NCBI GenBank assembly: GCA_039707465.1
Contig: CM077645.1
Coordinates: 141,441,503-141,505,502, forward strand
Direction of reading: 5' to 3'
Source: Rhabdophis nuchalis
Taxonomy: Eukaryota > Chordata > Lepidosauria > Squamata > Natricidae
DNA: 64,000 nt
In this document: in pieces, positions 1-10,562 of the stretch
Layout: every line of letters starts with the position of its first letter
Numbering within the stretch: position 1 is the first letter of the stretch
Notes under the pieces: model-generated
Told to the model about the DNA's origin: nothing
What the model saw: only the letters and a program-made list of their open reading frames with translations
The model's database searches: none
Position numbers and translations under genes: made by a program

Positions 1-1867
1 GTTTCCCGCAGGGTCGGCTCAGAGGGAGCGACCCTCGCCACGGCGGTGGGGAGGGCGCTCCTCTCTGCGACCTAGGAGGAGAGGAACATGCTAGCGGGGG
101 TTTTTTCCTTCCCCAACGGCTGTCGGTGCCATTCGCTTTAATGGAGAGGGCTGAACGGGGAGATCGGGCGGATCGCCGAGGCTTCAGCTGCGAGAGAGAG
201 TGAGTTTAAAAGAACACTTTTTTTTCCTTGCTGCCAGCCAGGCTGAACAGACGGGGAGGGGGGTGTTTATCTTTAAAAAAACCCCCCTCGGATTTAAGCG
301 GCGCGTGAAAATGGCTTCTCTGCAAAGGGAAAGCGGAAAACTTTCACTCCGGATGGTCTCTAACAAAGGAAAGTGGATTGTGACTTTTTGCAACATTGTC
401 TCTGGGTCTGGCTGAGTTTAAAAATTTTTTTTATTTTGCTACTCTCTCCCTCTGGCTGAGATGAGCGGTGGAAGTGGATTCCTTTTGTCCCTGCCTGACT
501 ATTTCAATTAAGGAAAATTTCCAGCGTCTCTTTGAAAGCAGGACTCTCTCTGGATTTTTGAAAAAAAATTTCTTTTGATGGATTTGTGACTTCTTCTCTG
601 GAATACCTTCGTTATTACTATTTGGGAAATTGTGTCTCTTTTGGTTTCTGAATTGTTTGCAACTTCACAGCCCTGAACTGAACTGAGCTCCTGGTTTGCC
701 CCACCAGCCCCACCCGGAAAACGCCATCTTGGTGGCAGTGACTCTAACTTTTAACCATGGCACAAGAAGCAGCACTTCTAAATTTGGAACAAAGGATGGC
801 TTCTCTTGAAACTTCTATACTAACTTTGATTTCAGAAATACAGGCCCAGAGGGCTGAAAATATTATTTTCAAGAAGGAGCTGTTGGATACAAGAAGACAA
901 GTGCTGGATAACACACAGAAGAATAAAGAACTGGAAGGGGGGTTGGAGGGGGCCAAGGGGGAAATTAAAAATGTTACCAATGAGGTTGTGGAAATAAATG
1001 GGCATGTGTCTAGGATGGATATGGAAAGAATGACATATTTTTTGAGATTTCAAAATGTTTCTGAGGAATCTGGTGAATACCTCCCTGATCTTATGAGCAT
1101 AATTTTAGCAGACTATTTACAAAAACCTAAGGATGAGATCAGGGGGGATATTGACCTAGCCTACAGAATTAACTCAGCATATGCCAGGATAAATGAAGTG
1201 CCTAGAGAGATACATGTGAAATTTGTTAGAAGGTCAACCAGAGAGGAAGTCCTGAAAGCGCAGAGAGAGAAACCCTTAACGTACCAACGAGAAACGGTCA
1301 CTATCTTGAAGCAGATTCCTAGAAAAATTAGAGATGCAAGAAGGAATTTTTCCTTCTTGTCTAAAACCTTGTTTGATCACGGGATTTGGTTCAAGTGGAT
1401 GACCCCTGAAGGGATGCTGGTGTTCTGGGAAGGAGGAAGAGTGAGGATTAAAACAGTTGCTGAGGCGGAAGCCTTTCTTAAAAAACATTCCTCTGCCCTG
1501 GGGGAAGATCCAGGGGGGACGGAGGGGGCCACGGCTCCGCTCGGGGGCCAGGGAGGAGAGAAAGAAGATACAATAGCCAAAAGACTTAGATCAAAAAAAT
1601 AACTTTGCCTTGATTTTTCTTAAACAATTTTGTATAATATTATCCGGACTTTTTGTAAATGTCTGACAGCATGGAAGGGAGAATTTAGGTAAATGTACTT
1701 GCTCTCATCTTGTAGTGGTATGGAAAATGTTTTCTATGTTAACTTTTTTTAATGTATAATGTGAGGTCTTGGAAGGTCCGACGACTCCGACGTGAATGCT
1801 CTCAAAATTTCTTTGTAACCATTACCCTATCCTGTTAAAAAATGTAAAACCAATAAAACTTTTTCAA

Positions 1868-1895
<28 letters not shown>
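1..1895 (+). mobile_element. L1-derived ORF1-only (HAL1-like) retrotransposon, 5' end at or beyond the window edge
   Basis: A GC-rich 5' leader (1-756) is followed by one intact ORF1 (757-1602), a 266-bp 3'UTR, an AATAAA signal at 1852-1857 and a poly(A) tract at 1868-1895. No ORF2 lies between the ORF1 stop and the poly(A). Two other copies here (7011-9093 and 18484-19232, both minus strand) have the same ORF1-to-3'UTR arrangement, so the missing ORF2 looks like a family trait, as in mammalian HAL1. Such an element would depend on a full L1 for reverse transcriptase (inference). The first bases may lack a few tens of nucleotides of the true 5' end. Confidence 0.8.
757..1602 (+). CDS. L1 ORF1p-like RNA-binding protein, 281 aa, intact
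   Basis: The start ATG sits in a strong Kozak context (AACCATGG). Residues about 5-90 are Glu/Lys/Leu-rich and look like a coiled coil, the trimerisation region of L1 ORF1p. An RRM-like domain follows from about 94 (YFLRFQNV at 94-101, then DLAYRINSAYA at 133-143 and VPREIHVKF at 148-156). The C-terminal domain runs to about 245 and carries IPRKIRDARRNFSF and WFKWMTPEGMLVF. The protein ends in a basic tail (AKRLRSKK) that could be a nuclear localisation signal. L1 ORF1p is a nucleic-acid chaperone that coats its own RNA in a cytoplasmic particle. With no stop or frameshift, this copy is probably recent. It is far shorter than an L1 ORF2 and has no endonuclease or reverse transcriptase motif. 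Expression is unknown. Confidence 0.85.
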   Translation: MAQEAALLNLEQRMASLETSILTLISEIQAQRAENIIFKKELLDTRRQVLDNTQKNKELEGGLEGAKGEIKNVTNEVVEINGHVSRMDMERMTYFLRFQNVSEESGEYLPDLMSIILADYLQKPKDEIRGDIDLAYRINSAYARINEVPREIHVKFVRRSTREEVLKAQREKPLTYQRETVTILKQIPRKIRDARRNFSFLSKTLFDHGIWFKWMTPEGMLVFWEGGRVRIKTVAEAEAFLKKHSSALGEDPGGTEGATAPLGGQGGEKEDTIAKRLRSKK

Positions 1896-1898
<3 letters not shown>

Positions 1899-3437
1899 GC
1901 CGTCCCTGGACCCAGCATTATTAGAGAACTTTCGTCCCGTCTCCAACCTTCACTTTCTAGCGAAGGTTGTTGAGAGTGTGGTGGCCCAACAGTTTCCGCG
2001 ACACCTGGAGGAAGTTGATTATCTAGACCCGCGCCAGTCCGGCTTCCGACCCGGTCACAGCACCGAGACGGCATTGGTCGCGTTGGTGGATGATCTCTGG
2101 AGGGCGCGGGATAGAGGACATTCCGTTATCCTAGTCCTGTTAGACCTCTCAGCGGCTTTTGATACTATCGACCATGGTATCCTATTGCACCGACTGGGGG
2201 AGTTGGGGCTGGGAGGCACCGTTTTGCGGTGGTTCTCGTCCTATCTCTCTGGTCGGTCGCAATATGTGTTGGCAGGGGGGCAGAGGTCGGCCTCGAGGCC
2301 TCTCTTATGTGGGGTTCCTCAGGGGTCGGTCCTCTCGCCCCTACTATTCAACACATATATGAAGCCGCTGGGTGAGATCATCCGTGGTTTTGGGGTGGGA
2401 TATCATCTGTACGCTGATGATACTCAGCTGTACATCTCCACCCCAGACCACCCCAACGATGCCATTGAGGTGATGTCCCAGTGTTTGGAAGCCGTACGGA
2501 TCTGGATGGGTAGTAACAAACTCAAGCTCAACTCGTCCAAGACTGAGTGGCTGTGGTTTCCGGCACCCCGGTTCAGCCAGATTACTCCAACTCTGGCCAT
2601 TGGGGGCGAAACCCCGGCCCCCGTGGAGAGGGCGCGCAATTTGGGTGTCCTCCTGGATTCCCGGCTGTCCATGGAGGACCATGTGGCGGCCGTGGCCAGG
2701 GGGGCGTTTCATCAGGTACGCCTGAGGCGCCAATTGCGCCCCTTACTGGACCGGGCTGCCCTTCGCACAGTCACTCAGGCCCTCGTGACATCTCGACTGG
2801 ACTACTGCAATGCTCTCTACATGGGGCTTCCCTTGAGGTGCACTCGAAAGCTACAGTTAGTGCAGAATGCAGCCGTGCGGGTGATTACGGGAGCCCCTAG
2901 ATGCTCCCACATAACACCGATCCTGCGCGAGCTGCACTGGCTTCCTGTGGTCTTTCGGGTGCGCTTCAAGGTCTTGACGACCATCTTCAAAGCGCTCCAT
3001 GGCTCCGGACCTAGTTATATGCGAGACCGTCTTCTGCCCCATAGATCCCTTAGACCGATACGCTCCCACAGAGAGTGCCTTCTCCGGGTGCCATCGGCCG
3101 GACAATGTCGGCTGGCAACACCCAGGGGAAGGGCCTTCTCTGTGGCGGGCCCTATCCTGTGGAACGACCTACCCCCTGAACTCCGCACCATCACCGACCT
3201 CCGCCTCTTCCGCCAGTGTTTAAAAACACACTTATTTCATCAAGCCGGCCTAACATAGCCTCCGCTGTGACTAATCTTAGATAGTTTTTAAATGAGGGAT
3301 TTTAATTGGTTTTAGCGCAGGTTTTGCTATTTAATAGATTTTTAAATTTATATGTTTTGTATTATTTTTGTATGTTGTTTTTAAATTCCTGTGCGCCGCC
3401 CTGGGATATAAATTGAATAAATAAATAAAATAAAATA
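1896..3437 (+). mobile_element. L2-clade LINE, 5'-truncated
   Basis: It starts immediately after the poly(A) of the preceding element and runs through an L2 reverse transcriptase frame to the typical L2 tail (CTGTGCGCCGCCCTGGG, then GATATAAATTGAATAAATAAA) with no poly(A). At least ten further copies occur in the window. The endonuclease and 5' half are missing, so it cannot move on its own. Confidence 0.9.
1897..3258 (+). pseudogene. L2 ORF2 fragment: reverse transcriptase plus C-terminal region, frame open
   Basis: The frame is open from just inside the truncation to the stop at 3256-3258, about 453 codons. Reverse transcriptase blocks appear in order: ENFRPVSN, SGFRPGHSTETALVALVDDL, VLLDLSAAFDTIDH (block A, catalytic Asp), GVPQGSVLSPLLFN (block B), HLYADDTQLY (block C with intact YADD) and LKLNSSKTEW. 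The C-terminal part (LHWLPV, GPILWNDLPPELR) is typical of L2. A full L2 ORF2 would also have an N-terminal apurinic-type endonuclease, which is absent. The 1978 GTG is internal to the frame and should not be read as a real start. All RT catalytic residues survive, so the copy is young or has escaped decay by chance. Confidence 0.88.
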
Positions 3438-3597
3438 AATATTGTATTACCTTTTTTTTTTTCTGTATGAAGCCTCGGAGTGGACCGACACCTCCGACAT
3501 AGATGTCCTCAAAATATCTCTTTAATACCTTACACCTTTTTCCTGTTTTTAAAATTTTGTAAAAACCAATAAAACTCTTTTCTCATAAATTATAGAG
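3438..3597 (+). mobile_element. 3'UTR remnant of a second ORF1-only (HAL1-like) element
   Basis: Positions 3462-3590 match the 3'UTR end of the first element (about 1765-1868): a GGACCGACACCTCCGACAT block, CTCAAAATATCTCTTTAATAC, then AAAAACCAATAAAACTCTTT. It starts directly at the L2 tail, so the L2 lies between two copies of the same 3'UTR. Confidence 0.75.
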
Positions 3598-5290
3598 TTA
3601 AAGGGGAAGCCACAATCACTGACACACAGGAAAATTTTAGGTGATTTTTTTTTAAAGCAGAAAAAATAAACACTCCATTGGCTGCCATCATAATCAATCT
3701 GACATTCTGATCCTGATTGATCGAGACCATTACCCTTTTCCTTATTTTATTGTGGGCTGTTGCTTTTTGGTTTCAGTGGCAAAGAAATCCATTGCAGAAT
3801 ACTACCATTGTCTTGGCCAACATAAGGGAATAGATTAAATTGCAAAAGGATTCTATAGCCACTGTTATCTGCATGGGATATAAAACATATGCTTCAATTA
3901 TTTTCAACAACATGTCATATTTTTTTTCTGGTCACTCTGATAAAAGTCTTTTTTTTTTTGGATACGCAGACATAAATAAGTAAATAAAAAGAGGTGTTTT
4001 TTTAAAAAAAAATAAAAAGATGAGAAACCTTTTAATCAAAACTCATGGGTTTGTGAAAGAGACTTTGATATCAGTCCCTGGATAGATGTGTCTAACCTTT
4101 AGAGAGCCCCATACTGTCTGAGATGTTCTTTAACTTTGTTTGTGTCTTATTTGTGATCCCTTACTTTGTTCATGCAAGGAAGAAGCTGGCAGGAGGTGGC
4201 TGAAGGCTTCATTGGAGATTGCCACCTCCTGCTGCTTTACTTTTCTATTGGCTGGCTATTATTAAAGTTAACTAGGCAACAATAGAAAACCAATAGGAAA
4301 ACCTTGTGGGAAGCAGGTTTTTCACTGTCAACTCAAATTCCTCAGGCTTAAGTCTCCGGCAGTGATTGTAGGCCCCATACCTGCTGTTAGTTTCCCCCCC
4401 CCCTCCCTTCTCCTACTAATTAATCCCTGTAAAGCAAGAGAAGCAAAATTAATTGTTTTTCCTGGCCCAATGTGCATGTTATGTGATGGAATTGGGATCA
4501 AAGGATTCTTGTGCTGATTTATGTTGTGTATTTGTCTAAAGGCATGTCATATCCTGGGGCAGGAGTATTAAGGGCAGGCTTAACAGAGCTATTTTAATGA
4601 CATGGATTCCTCCCCCCCCCCTCCCTCCACCCTTGTTATTAATTTTTAGATTGTTTCATGAATGCTTGAGATGGGGGCCTTTCTGACTGGTGTTGAAAAA
4701 CACCACAAGAAGCAAGATCTCTAATAATAATAAACTGCATCCTATTTGTGTAGATGTTGCTCTATGGGGAAAGGAAAAAGAACGCTTGCTGCTTAATGAC
4801 TATGAAGTGAAGAAATGTGGACATTTCATGATCACAACAAAGGATTATTTGACTTTTGCCACAAACCCAGCAACATCATTAGCAAATATATAGTAAGTTT
4901 GCTAAAAGGGGCTTTGTTCTCAGGATAGGTGTGTGCAGTTGTGCATGTGTGTGTGCACGTGTGAGAAAAGGAAAGAAGAAAAGTGGTTAATTTAATTAAT
5001 GCAATCAGATATGTGCCTGAAATTATGGAGGGGTAAGGAAGAGTGTATTGTTTTTAAAAATTGTATTTTATACTTGAGATGGAAGAGTAATTTTAATTAA
5101 TTCTCCTTCCTGCACTTTAACTCCATTTCCCCTTTATTCATTTTACATCAAGGATTCTATATGACGAGAAGCTTTCATATAAAATAATGAACGGGCATAA
5201 ATATTCTCTGCTTTTATGATCTCTGACAATCTTTGACTTTGTCTGCCTTTTGGTGGCAGCCCTGAGCTCTTGCTTCAAATCTAAAGCTGC
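3598..5290. other. AT-rich interval without recognised genes
   Basis: No coherent protein or clear repeat was recognised. Short homopolymers, poly-C runs (4395-4406 and 4613-4621) and a TG-rich stretch (4940-4962) are present, and a short perfect inverted repeat lies at 4189-4232. The small ORF at 4690-4893 resembles nothing known to me. Confidence 0.5.
4189..4232. repeat. Perfect 12-bp inverted repeat
   Basis: GCAGGAGGTGGC at 4189-4200 pairs with GCCACCTCCTGC at 4221-4232 across a 20-nt loop. A hairpin is possible. There is no U-tract, so it is not a terminator-like structure, and its function is unknown. Confidence 0.5.
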
Positions 5291-5298
5291 TCCCTACC

Positions 5299-5743
5299 CA
5301 GGGGAAAACCTGCTACGGGTTTTCACGGGTTCTCGCTAAAGATCTGCCCATATTGGTGAACTCGCAAATTCCGCTCCTGGCTGGCCCTGCCTACCCCATC
5401 CCTCCCACCTCACCTCTCCCCTCATAGGAGTTTCCACATGGCCTGTTTTGGATGCCAGGGCCCACGCGGAGGCTCAGGGACGGCAAAAACAGGCCTCCAG
5501 GAAGTTCCGGGAGGCTGGAAATGGGCCTGGGACAGGGCCTCTAAGACCAGGGGAGGGCCTCCAGAGTCCAGGTGAGACCATTTTTGCCCTCCCAGCGGCA
5601 TGAGGAAAGCATCTGGAGCCTTGGGAGGGCAAAAACAACCAACCCTGTGGTGCAGGAGGCCGACTAGGCGACACCCACCATGGCCATACCCACCCAGCAA
5701 CCGGACAGAGAACCCATTGCTAAAATTTTTGAAACCCACCCCT
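5299..5743 (-). mobile_element. hAT-type MITE, family with GGGGTGGGTTTC terminus
   Basis: The right end (GAAACCCACCCC) is the inverted form of the CAGGGGTGGGTTTC terminus of the copies at 28160 and 40856. Flanking 8-mers TCCCTACC (5291-5298) and TCCCCACC (5744-5751) agree at 7 of 8 positions. The GC-rich interior (CCTCCCAG and GGCAAAAAC type blocks) has no transposase. The left boundary is less certain. Confidence 0.6.
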
Positions 5744-5751
5744 TCCCCACC

Positions 5752-6477
5752 CAATTTAATGTTTAATGTTCCTGTGGTGTTTTCCCATGTTCAGAGCACC
5801 AAGTATTTTCTAATTCATAATTCAAAACTCAACTTATAATAAAGAAATTACATGAATAATAACTTATTACTTAATATTAGTAATAATTTCATTAATAATG
5901 AAATGTCATAGTTGGAATGAAAAGATAGCTTTAGACATTTCCTCTATTTCTCTTCTCTTATACACTAAAATTGCTTTCTTTTAATGCATTACCTCTTTCT
6001 AGGAACTTCCAACGGTTCTGGCTACTAGGGTGAATTCATTGTTAACTTTCATCTCCATTTGCAAGGCAGATCCAAACCACTTCTATTTCAAACGAAGCTG
6101 CAATGATTTGTGGAGCAAAAGATATTGTGAATCCTTTAACCAGTTCAATGGCTGTCATTTCCTATTTTATTTTATTTTATTTATTTTATTGCCTGGGGAG
6201 ATCAATATTTCCAGAAGTCCCCATATGATGTGTTATAGTCATTTCCCTTTCATGCCCTCCTGCCAGAACACAACAAGAGAAAAGATAGGGCTTACTCTTT
6301 ATACCATTTGAGTTGTTTATATTTTTTGTTATGGATTGCACCAGTGAGTCTAAAACCAATTTCGTTGTATACATGATATATAATGGCAATAAAGGCTACA
6401 CTACCAGATAGACTCACTTTCTTTCAGACTGTCACTCAAACCAGTCTAATTTGTGCCATGTGATCACAGTTTTGGTC
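5752..6477. other. AT-rich interval, no gene recognised
   Basis: It contains a short (TTTTA)n run near 6164-6188. No ORF here has recognisable protein character. Confidence 0.5.
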
Positions 6478-6845
6478 TTAGTAATACCAATAGCACTTAG
6501 ACCAGGGCTGTCAAACTCACGGTCCGCAGGCCGGTTGTGTCATACGCTGGCCATGCCCACACCCAATTTAGCTAAGAGGAAAACAGTCCCGATTCATCAA
6601 GTCACATGACGCCACTGTGACAACACAAGTTTGACATCCCTGACTTAGACTTATATACTATTTCATAGAGTTTTACTGCACTAGGTGGTTTATAGAGTCA
6701 ACTAATTGCACCCAACAATCTGGGTCCTTATTTTACTGACCTTGAAAGGATGGAAAGCTGAGCCAACCTTGAGCTGGTGAGAATTGAAGTCCTGGCAGTG
6801 AGCTGAATTAGTCTGCAGTGCTGCATTATAACAGCTGCACCACCA
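6478..6845 (-). mobile_element. tRNA-derived SINE split by a MITE
   Basis: On the minus strand the head reads TGGTGCAGCTGTTATAATGC (A-box-like), then CTTCAATTCTC (degenerate B box), CTTTCCATCCTTTCAAGGTC, GGGTGCAATTAGTTGACTCT and a tail GTATATAAGTCTAAGTGC. This matches a tRNA-derived SINE common in squamates. The tail resumes on the far side of the 140-bp insertion at 6503-6642. Confidence 0.75.
6503..6642. mobile_element. hAT MITE (CAGGGGTGTCAAACTC terminus family), 140 bp
   Basis: Terminal inverted repeats CAGGGCTGTCAAACTC and AGTTTGACATCCCTG are flanked by an exact 8-bp duplication, ACTTAGAC (6495-6502 and 6643-6650), the hAT signature. It sits in the tail of the SINE at 6478-6845. Related copies are at 46176 and 58460. 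Confidence 0.92.
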
Positions 6846-6993
6846 CGATCTTGAACATCCTCAGCATATCATGCATAAGAGTAAATACTTTCATCTGAAG
6901 GACAAATTGCAAATTGTTTAGTATTGTATAAGCAATACAAAAATGAAAACAACAATGGCCTATATGTTTTGCAGGACCTTCAACAAAGTTATC

Positions 6994-7010
6994 ATCAAAG
7001 CCTATTTCCT
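6994..7010. repeat. Target-site duplication (left) of the 7011-9093 element
   Basis: ATCAAAGCCTATTTCCT is repeated exactly at 9094-9110. The 17-bp length is typical of target-primed reverse transcription by L1 machinery. Confidence 0.93.
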
Positions 7011-9093
7011 CTTTCTTGTATAAAATTTTTATTGGTTTTTCAAAATGGGAAAGGGGATAGGGTATACAAAAAAATTTGGTAGCTCCCATGTCAGTGTTGG
7101 TAACCCCCCCAAAACTCACAAGTTTACAATTTTAAAAAATAGAGGACAAATATAAACAAAATTGTTGCATTATGTACCATGTGTTCAACCATCTCTTTCT
7201 TTGCCATTTTCTATTATATCAACAATTACAATGACATTTCAAATGAGATCATTTTTGTGATCTGAACCTTTTCGCTATCGTTTCTTCTTCCCTATCACCA
7301 GGTGGCACCATGGCTCCCTTCATTCCCAAATCTTGTGTAATGCTGTCCTTTCCCCCGCCCCCACTATCTCTGTCCTCTAAGTGGAAAGAATGTTTTTGAA
7401 GAAAGGCATCTGCCTCAATTAATGTTTTAATTTTTATCCTACCCCCCTCCCAGAAGATCAGCATTCCCTCTGGAAATAACCATTTAAACCATACTCCTTT
7501 CTTATATAATTTCTTCGACAAGAAGGCATATTTCCTTTTTATTTCTCTAATTTTTTTTGGAATTTCTTTCAATATGGTTATTTCTTTGTCTTGATATTTT
7601 AACGGTCCCCCCCTTTGGGCCCCCAGTATCTCATCCCTTCCTGAGAAATTTAACATGAACCTCTCTTGGGACATTGTGAATTCTAGCATAAGTTAAATTA
7701 ATTCTATAAACCAGGTCCATGTCCCACCAGAATCATTCCCTGTCTCTTTTAAGATATTCTGCTAATATTGTACTCATAACATCTTTAAGCTCTTCATTTT
7801 CTGTCTCTGGTATGTTCTGAAACCTGAGAAAAAAAAAATTCTTTCAAATTCTATTTTAGACATATATGTTTCTAATCCTAAATTTTCTCTTCGAATTTCT
7901 TTAACATCTTTCCCCATCTCGGTTACCCCGCTCTCCAGCGCTGTAATTTTTTTGTTTATTTTCCGTTACATTTTGCTGCATTTCTCTGAGTCCCATTTTA
8001 AAGTCTGTCATTTCTTTCCGCAATTCGCTCATATTTCTCATAATGTTCATAAGAACATTTGAGTAACCGACAATTCCTGCGAACTCTCCAGAAGTTTCTT
8101 TCTGTAGTAGTGAAGTAAATTTTGATTGTTGCATGCTTGGGCTAGAAGTTGTCGAAGAGGGGGCAGATGTTGATTTCCCTGTGGATGGTTTTCTGAAAGC
8201 CATTGTCTCAGTTCAAAAATGGTAAAAGAAATGGCGTCAAAGGAGCGGATGTCTGAGATGGTTCGAGGTACAAGAAAATCCAAGTAAAAAAAACAAACTA
8301 GTTCTCCTTCACTGTCTCAGATCTCAAAGATACATCAAAAGAAAACCAAATAAAACCATATAATCCACATCCAGGAATTCCACGTAACAGGAGAGACAAA
8401 GAGAGACTTTGGGGGAGATATCAATAAAAGACAGGAATCTTTCGGAGGCGGTTACTGAGGGCAAGCTTCATAAATATGAAGAAGCTATGCATAGAAAACA
8501 AAGGAGAGCCATCTTGCCCAACCCTTTCACAGGGAGAGGAGAAAAGTAAAAGTTGCAATTTGCTTTTTAGAAAGGGCTCCGTGAAACATTGTTGCCACTG
8601 CAATACTCTCTCCCATAGTTAATTCAAATGGCAAGTTAATCCCTTTCCTCTCTTTCTTTTGGAGAGGGATCATTTGAAGGCCACTTCATCCGAGGGGGGG
8701 TTAAAGAAAAAAACATCCCCCCTCTAATCTCCATTTAAATTGATTGAACTGGAACTCACAATGATCTGTTAATTGTCCTCCTTCAGTGATCCAGAAGATT
8801 AGGGAGAGCCTTCCAGCACCGGCATTTTTGCTACTCTTTAAATCTGGTTTGTTTCTCCCGAGATCCATCCGGCGATGGGGCAAGCTTGCAAGATTGCCCC
8901 CCCTTCTGCTTCCCAGCTCCTAGGGCATGGTTGGGAGCATCCCACCGGCTTCTGCTGAGTTGGGGGCTTCCAACGAGCCGCCCCTTATGGCAAGGGGTTC
9001 GTCCAGAATCCCCTGTTTCCCTGAGGGAGCCCAACAGGAAAACAAGCGGAAGCCAAAACACATCCGTCGCCTTCGGAAACCGGAAGTCAAGTA
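7011..9093 (-). mobile_element. Full-length ORF1-only (HAL1-like) retrotransposon, 2083 bp
   Basis: It is bounded by an exact 17-bp target duplication. Read on the minus strand it begins with ACTTCCGGTTTCCGAAGGCG (the same 5' end as the copy near 15480) and a leader of about 890 bp. A degenerate ORF1 follows (8203 to 7249), then a 238-bp 3'UTR with AATAAA and an A/T-rich end. There is no room for ORF2 and no trace of one. This is the clearest evidence that the complete mobile unit contains ORF1 only. Confidence 0.88.
7249..8203 (-). pseudogene. L1 ORF1p-like pseudogene
   Basis: The N-terminal piece (8203-7901) starts MAFRKPSTGKSTSAPSSTTS, a Ser/Thr-rich head also seen at 17576, and leads into a coiled-coil-like region. 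A frameshift near 7915-7960 and at least one stop near 7730 separate it from the RRM (FFFLRFQNIPE, DLVYRINLTYAR). The C-terminal piece (7689-7249) keeps IPKKIREIKRKYAFL, WFKWLFPEGMLIFWEGGR and AKRFRSQK. It is disabled by at least two lesions. It aligns along its length with the intact ORF1 at 757-1602 but has a longer N-terminus. Confidence 0.85.
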
Positions 9094-9110
9094 ATCAAAG
9101 CCTATTTCCT
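9094..9110. repeat. Target-site duplication (right) of the 7011-9093 element
   Basis: It is an exact copy of 6994-7010 and abuts the first base of the element's 5' end (minus strand). Confidence 0.93.
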
Positions 9111-10554
9111 ATTTACTCTGTCATTTAGTAGGGAACAATGGTGTAAAGTCAGAGACTTATAGAGAGGCTTTTGCAAGCACTGAAAACTGTCCTAATTTTG
9201 TACCACAACTAATAACTCATTTTATTGCCTCATACCCACTTTAACCAATTACATCATTAGTGGCACACACTTGACCACAGCAATATTTACTTTCTGGAAC
9301 GATGACAGGGAGTTCACTAGTGACCATAGCATTCAACATTAGCTGGTCCCATTTCAGTTGAAGCTATAGATGGAAACATCATAATGCTTCTTTCAACAGA
9401 AATAAAAATGTTTATTTATCAAAATTGCAATGTGCGAATAAGTAGAAAATGGCTCCGGATCCTGATTCCTTCTCTCTTTCCCCTAGAATATTGTTGTTAT
9501 TTCTTTTTAAAGAAGTTACTGCATATTAAACTTTATGTTTAATGTAACATGTAGTTTGGCCTGCCACATAATACAAATTATGGCAAATGCTTCATTTGTT
9601 TTAGATTTATTTTTTCTATATAGCACTAAGATGCAAAAGAGATAAAATGTTTTAGAAATACCAAAACAAAACAATTAACTGGTATTGTCTCCCTCTCTCT
9701 TTTGCCTTAATGATTCTTTGCTATACTTCATTAGCAGTACTCATTACTCATCACTGCCTACCACACAAAAGGCAATTGCATGCAGAGTTGTGTATTTTTC
9801 CATAATAGTTCATGCTGAGTCAACACCTCATTCAGTGTCACTTATGTAGTTTTTATAATGAGCTTCTAAAATAAACACAAAAACAATTAGCTTTATGTAT
9901 ATGACAAATTATTCATGCTCCATGGATAAACAATCGAGAGAAAGCAAAGAGGCTTGGAAGACTTTAGTAGACAATTGGCAGTCCCTCATTACCCCATTGG
10001 TACCCATTTGCTTCTGAGATTAAGGGTGAATTTTGAAGTTATGCTGTTCTTCCTTTTCATCTGTTCAGGATTCCATTTATTTGTTTATTTAATTCAAGTC
10101 AGTTAAATGCTATCCAACTTCAACAAAAGAGCAGGTAAGGACTTCTGCCTTCATATTGTGCTTTTATCTCAAAAACCTCTGTTTGGAATGCTGGACTAGA
10201 GAGACTCTTTTATTTGATTCAACAAGTCTTCCATTAACTGGAAACAAATGAATTTGGCAGCCTGGGGTGAGGATGTATAGTAGTAATGAAACTTTCTGAC
10301 ACTTACGAAGATTCCAAAACAGCTATCACTTTTGATACTAACAGTTAATTGTGATGTTGGAGAAGGATTTTTGTTTTTTTAAGAGTTGGAACATTTCGTT
10401 TAGACTGTTGAGTCCAAATTGGTGCCTGAGTTCAAATCAAAACACATACAAAGGCAAATGAAAGCATTTTAAAGAAAGTCCAAGTAAGGCCAAAATAATT
10501 TGATGATGCAATCCATATTTACCAAACTTTTGGCCCAGTAGCAAAGAAGCCAGC
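9111..10554. other. AT-rich interval, nothing recognised
   Basis: No protein-like ORF, recognised repeat or structured element was seen. It may be unique host DNA. Confidence 0.45.
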
Positions 10555-10562
10555 AAAGACAT

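Noticed and set aside
744..1053. Minus-strand ORFs overlapping the ORF1 gene
   Set aside because: Antisense shadows of the intact ORF1 at 757-1602.
2344..2733. Minus-strand 129-aa ORF
   Set aside because: Shadow of the L2 reverse transcriptase frame on the other strand.
5422..5754. 110-aa Gly/Pro-rich minus-strand ORF
   Set aside because: It lies inside a hAT MITE whose GC-rich interior is free of stops by composition.
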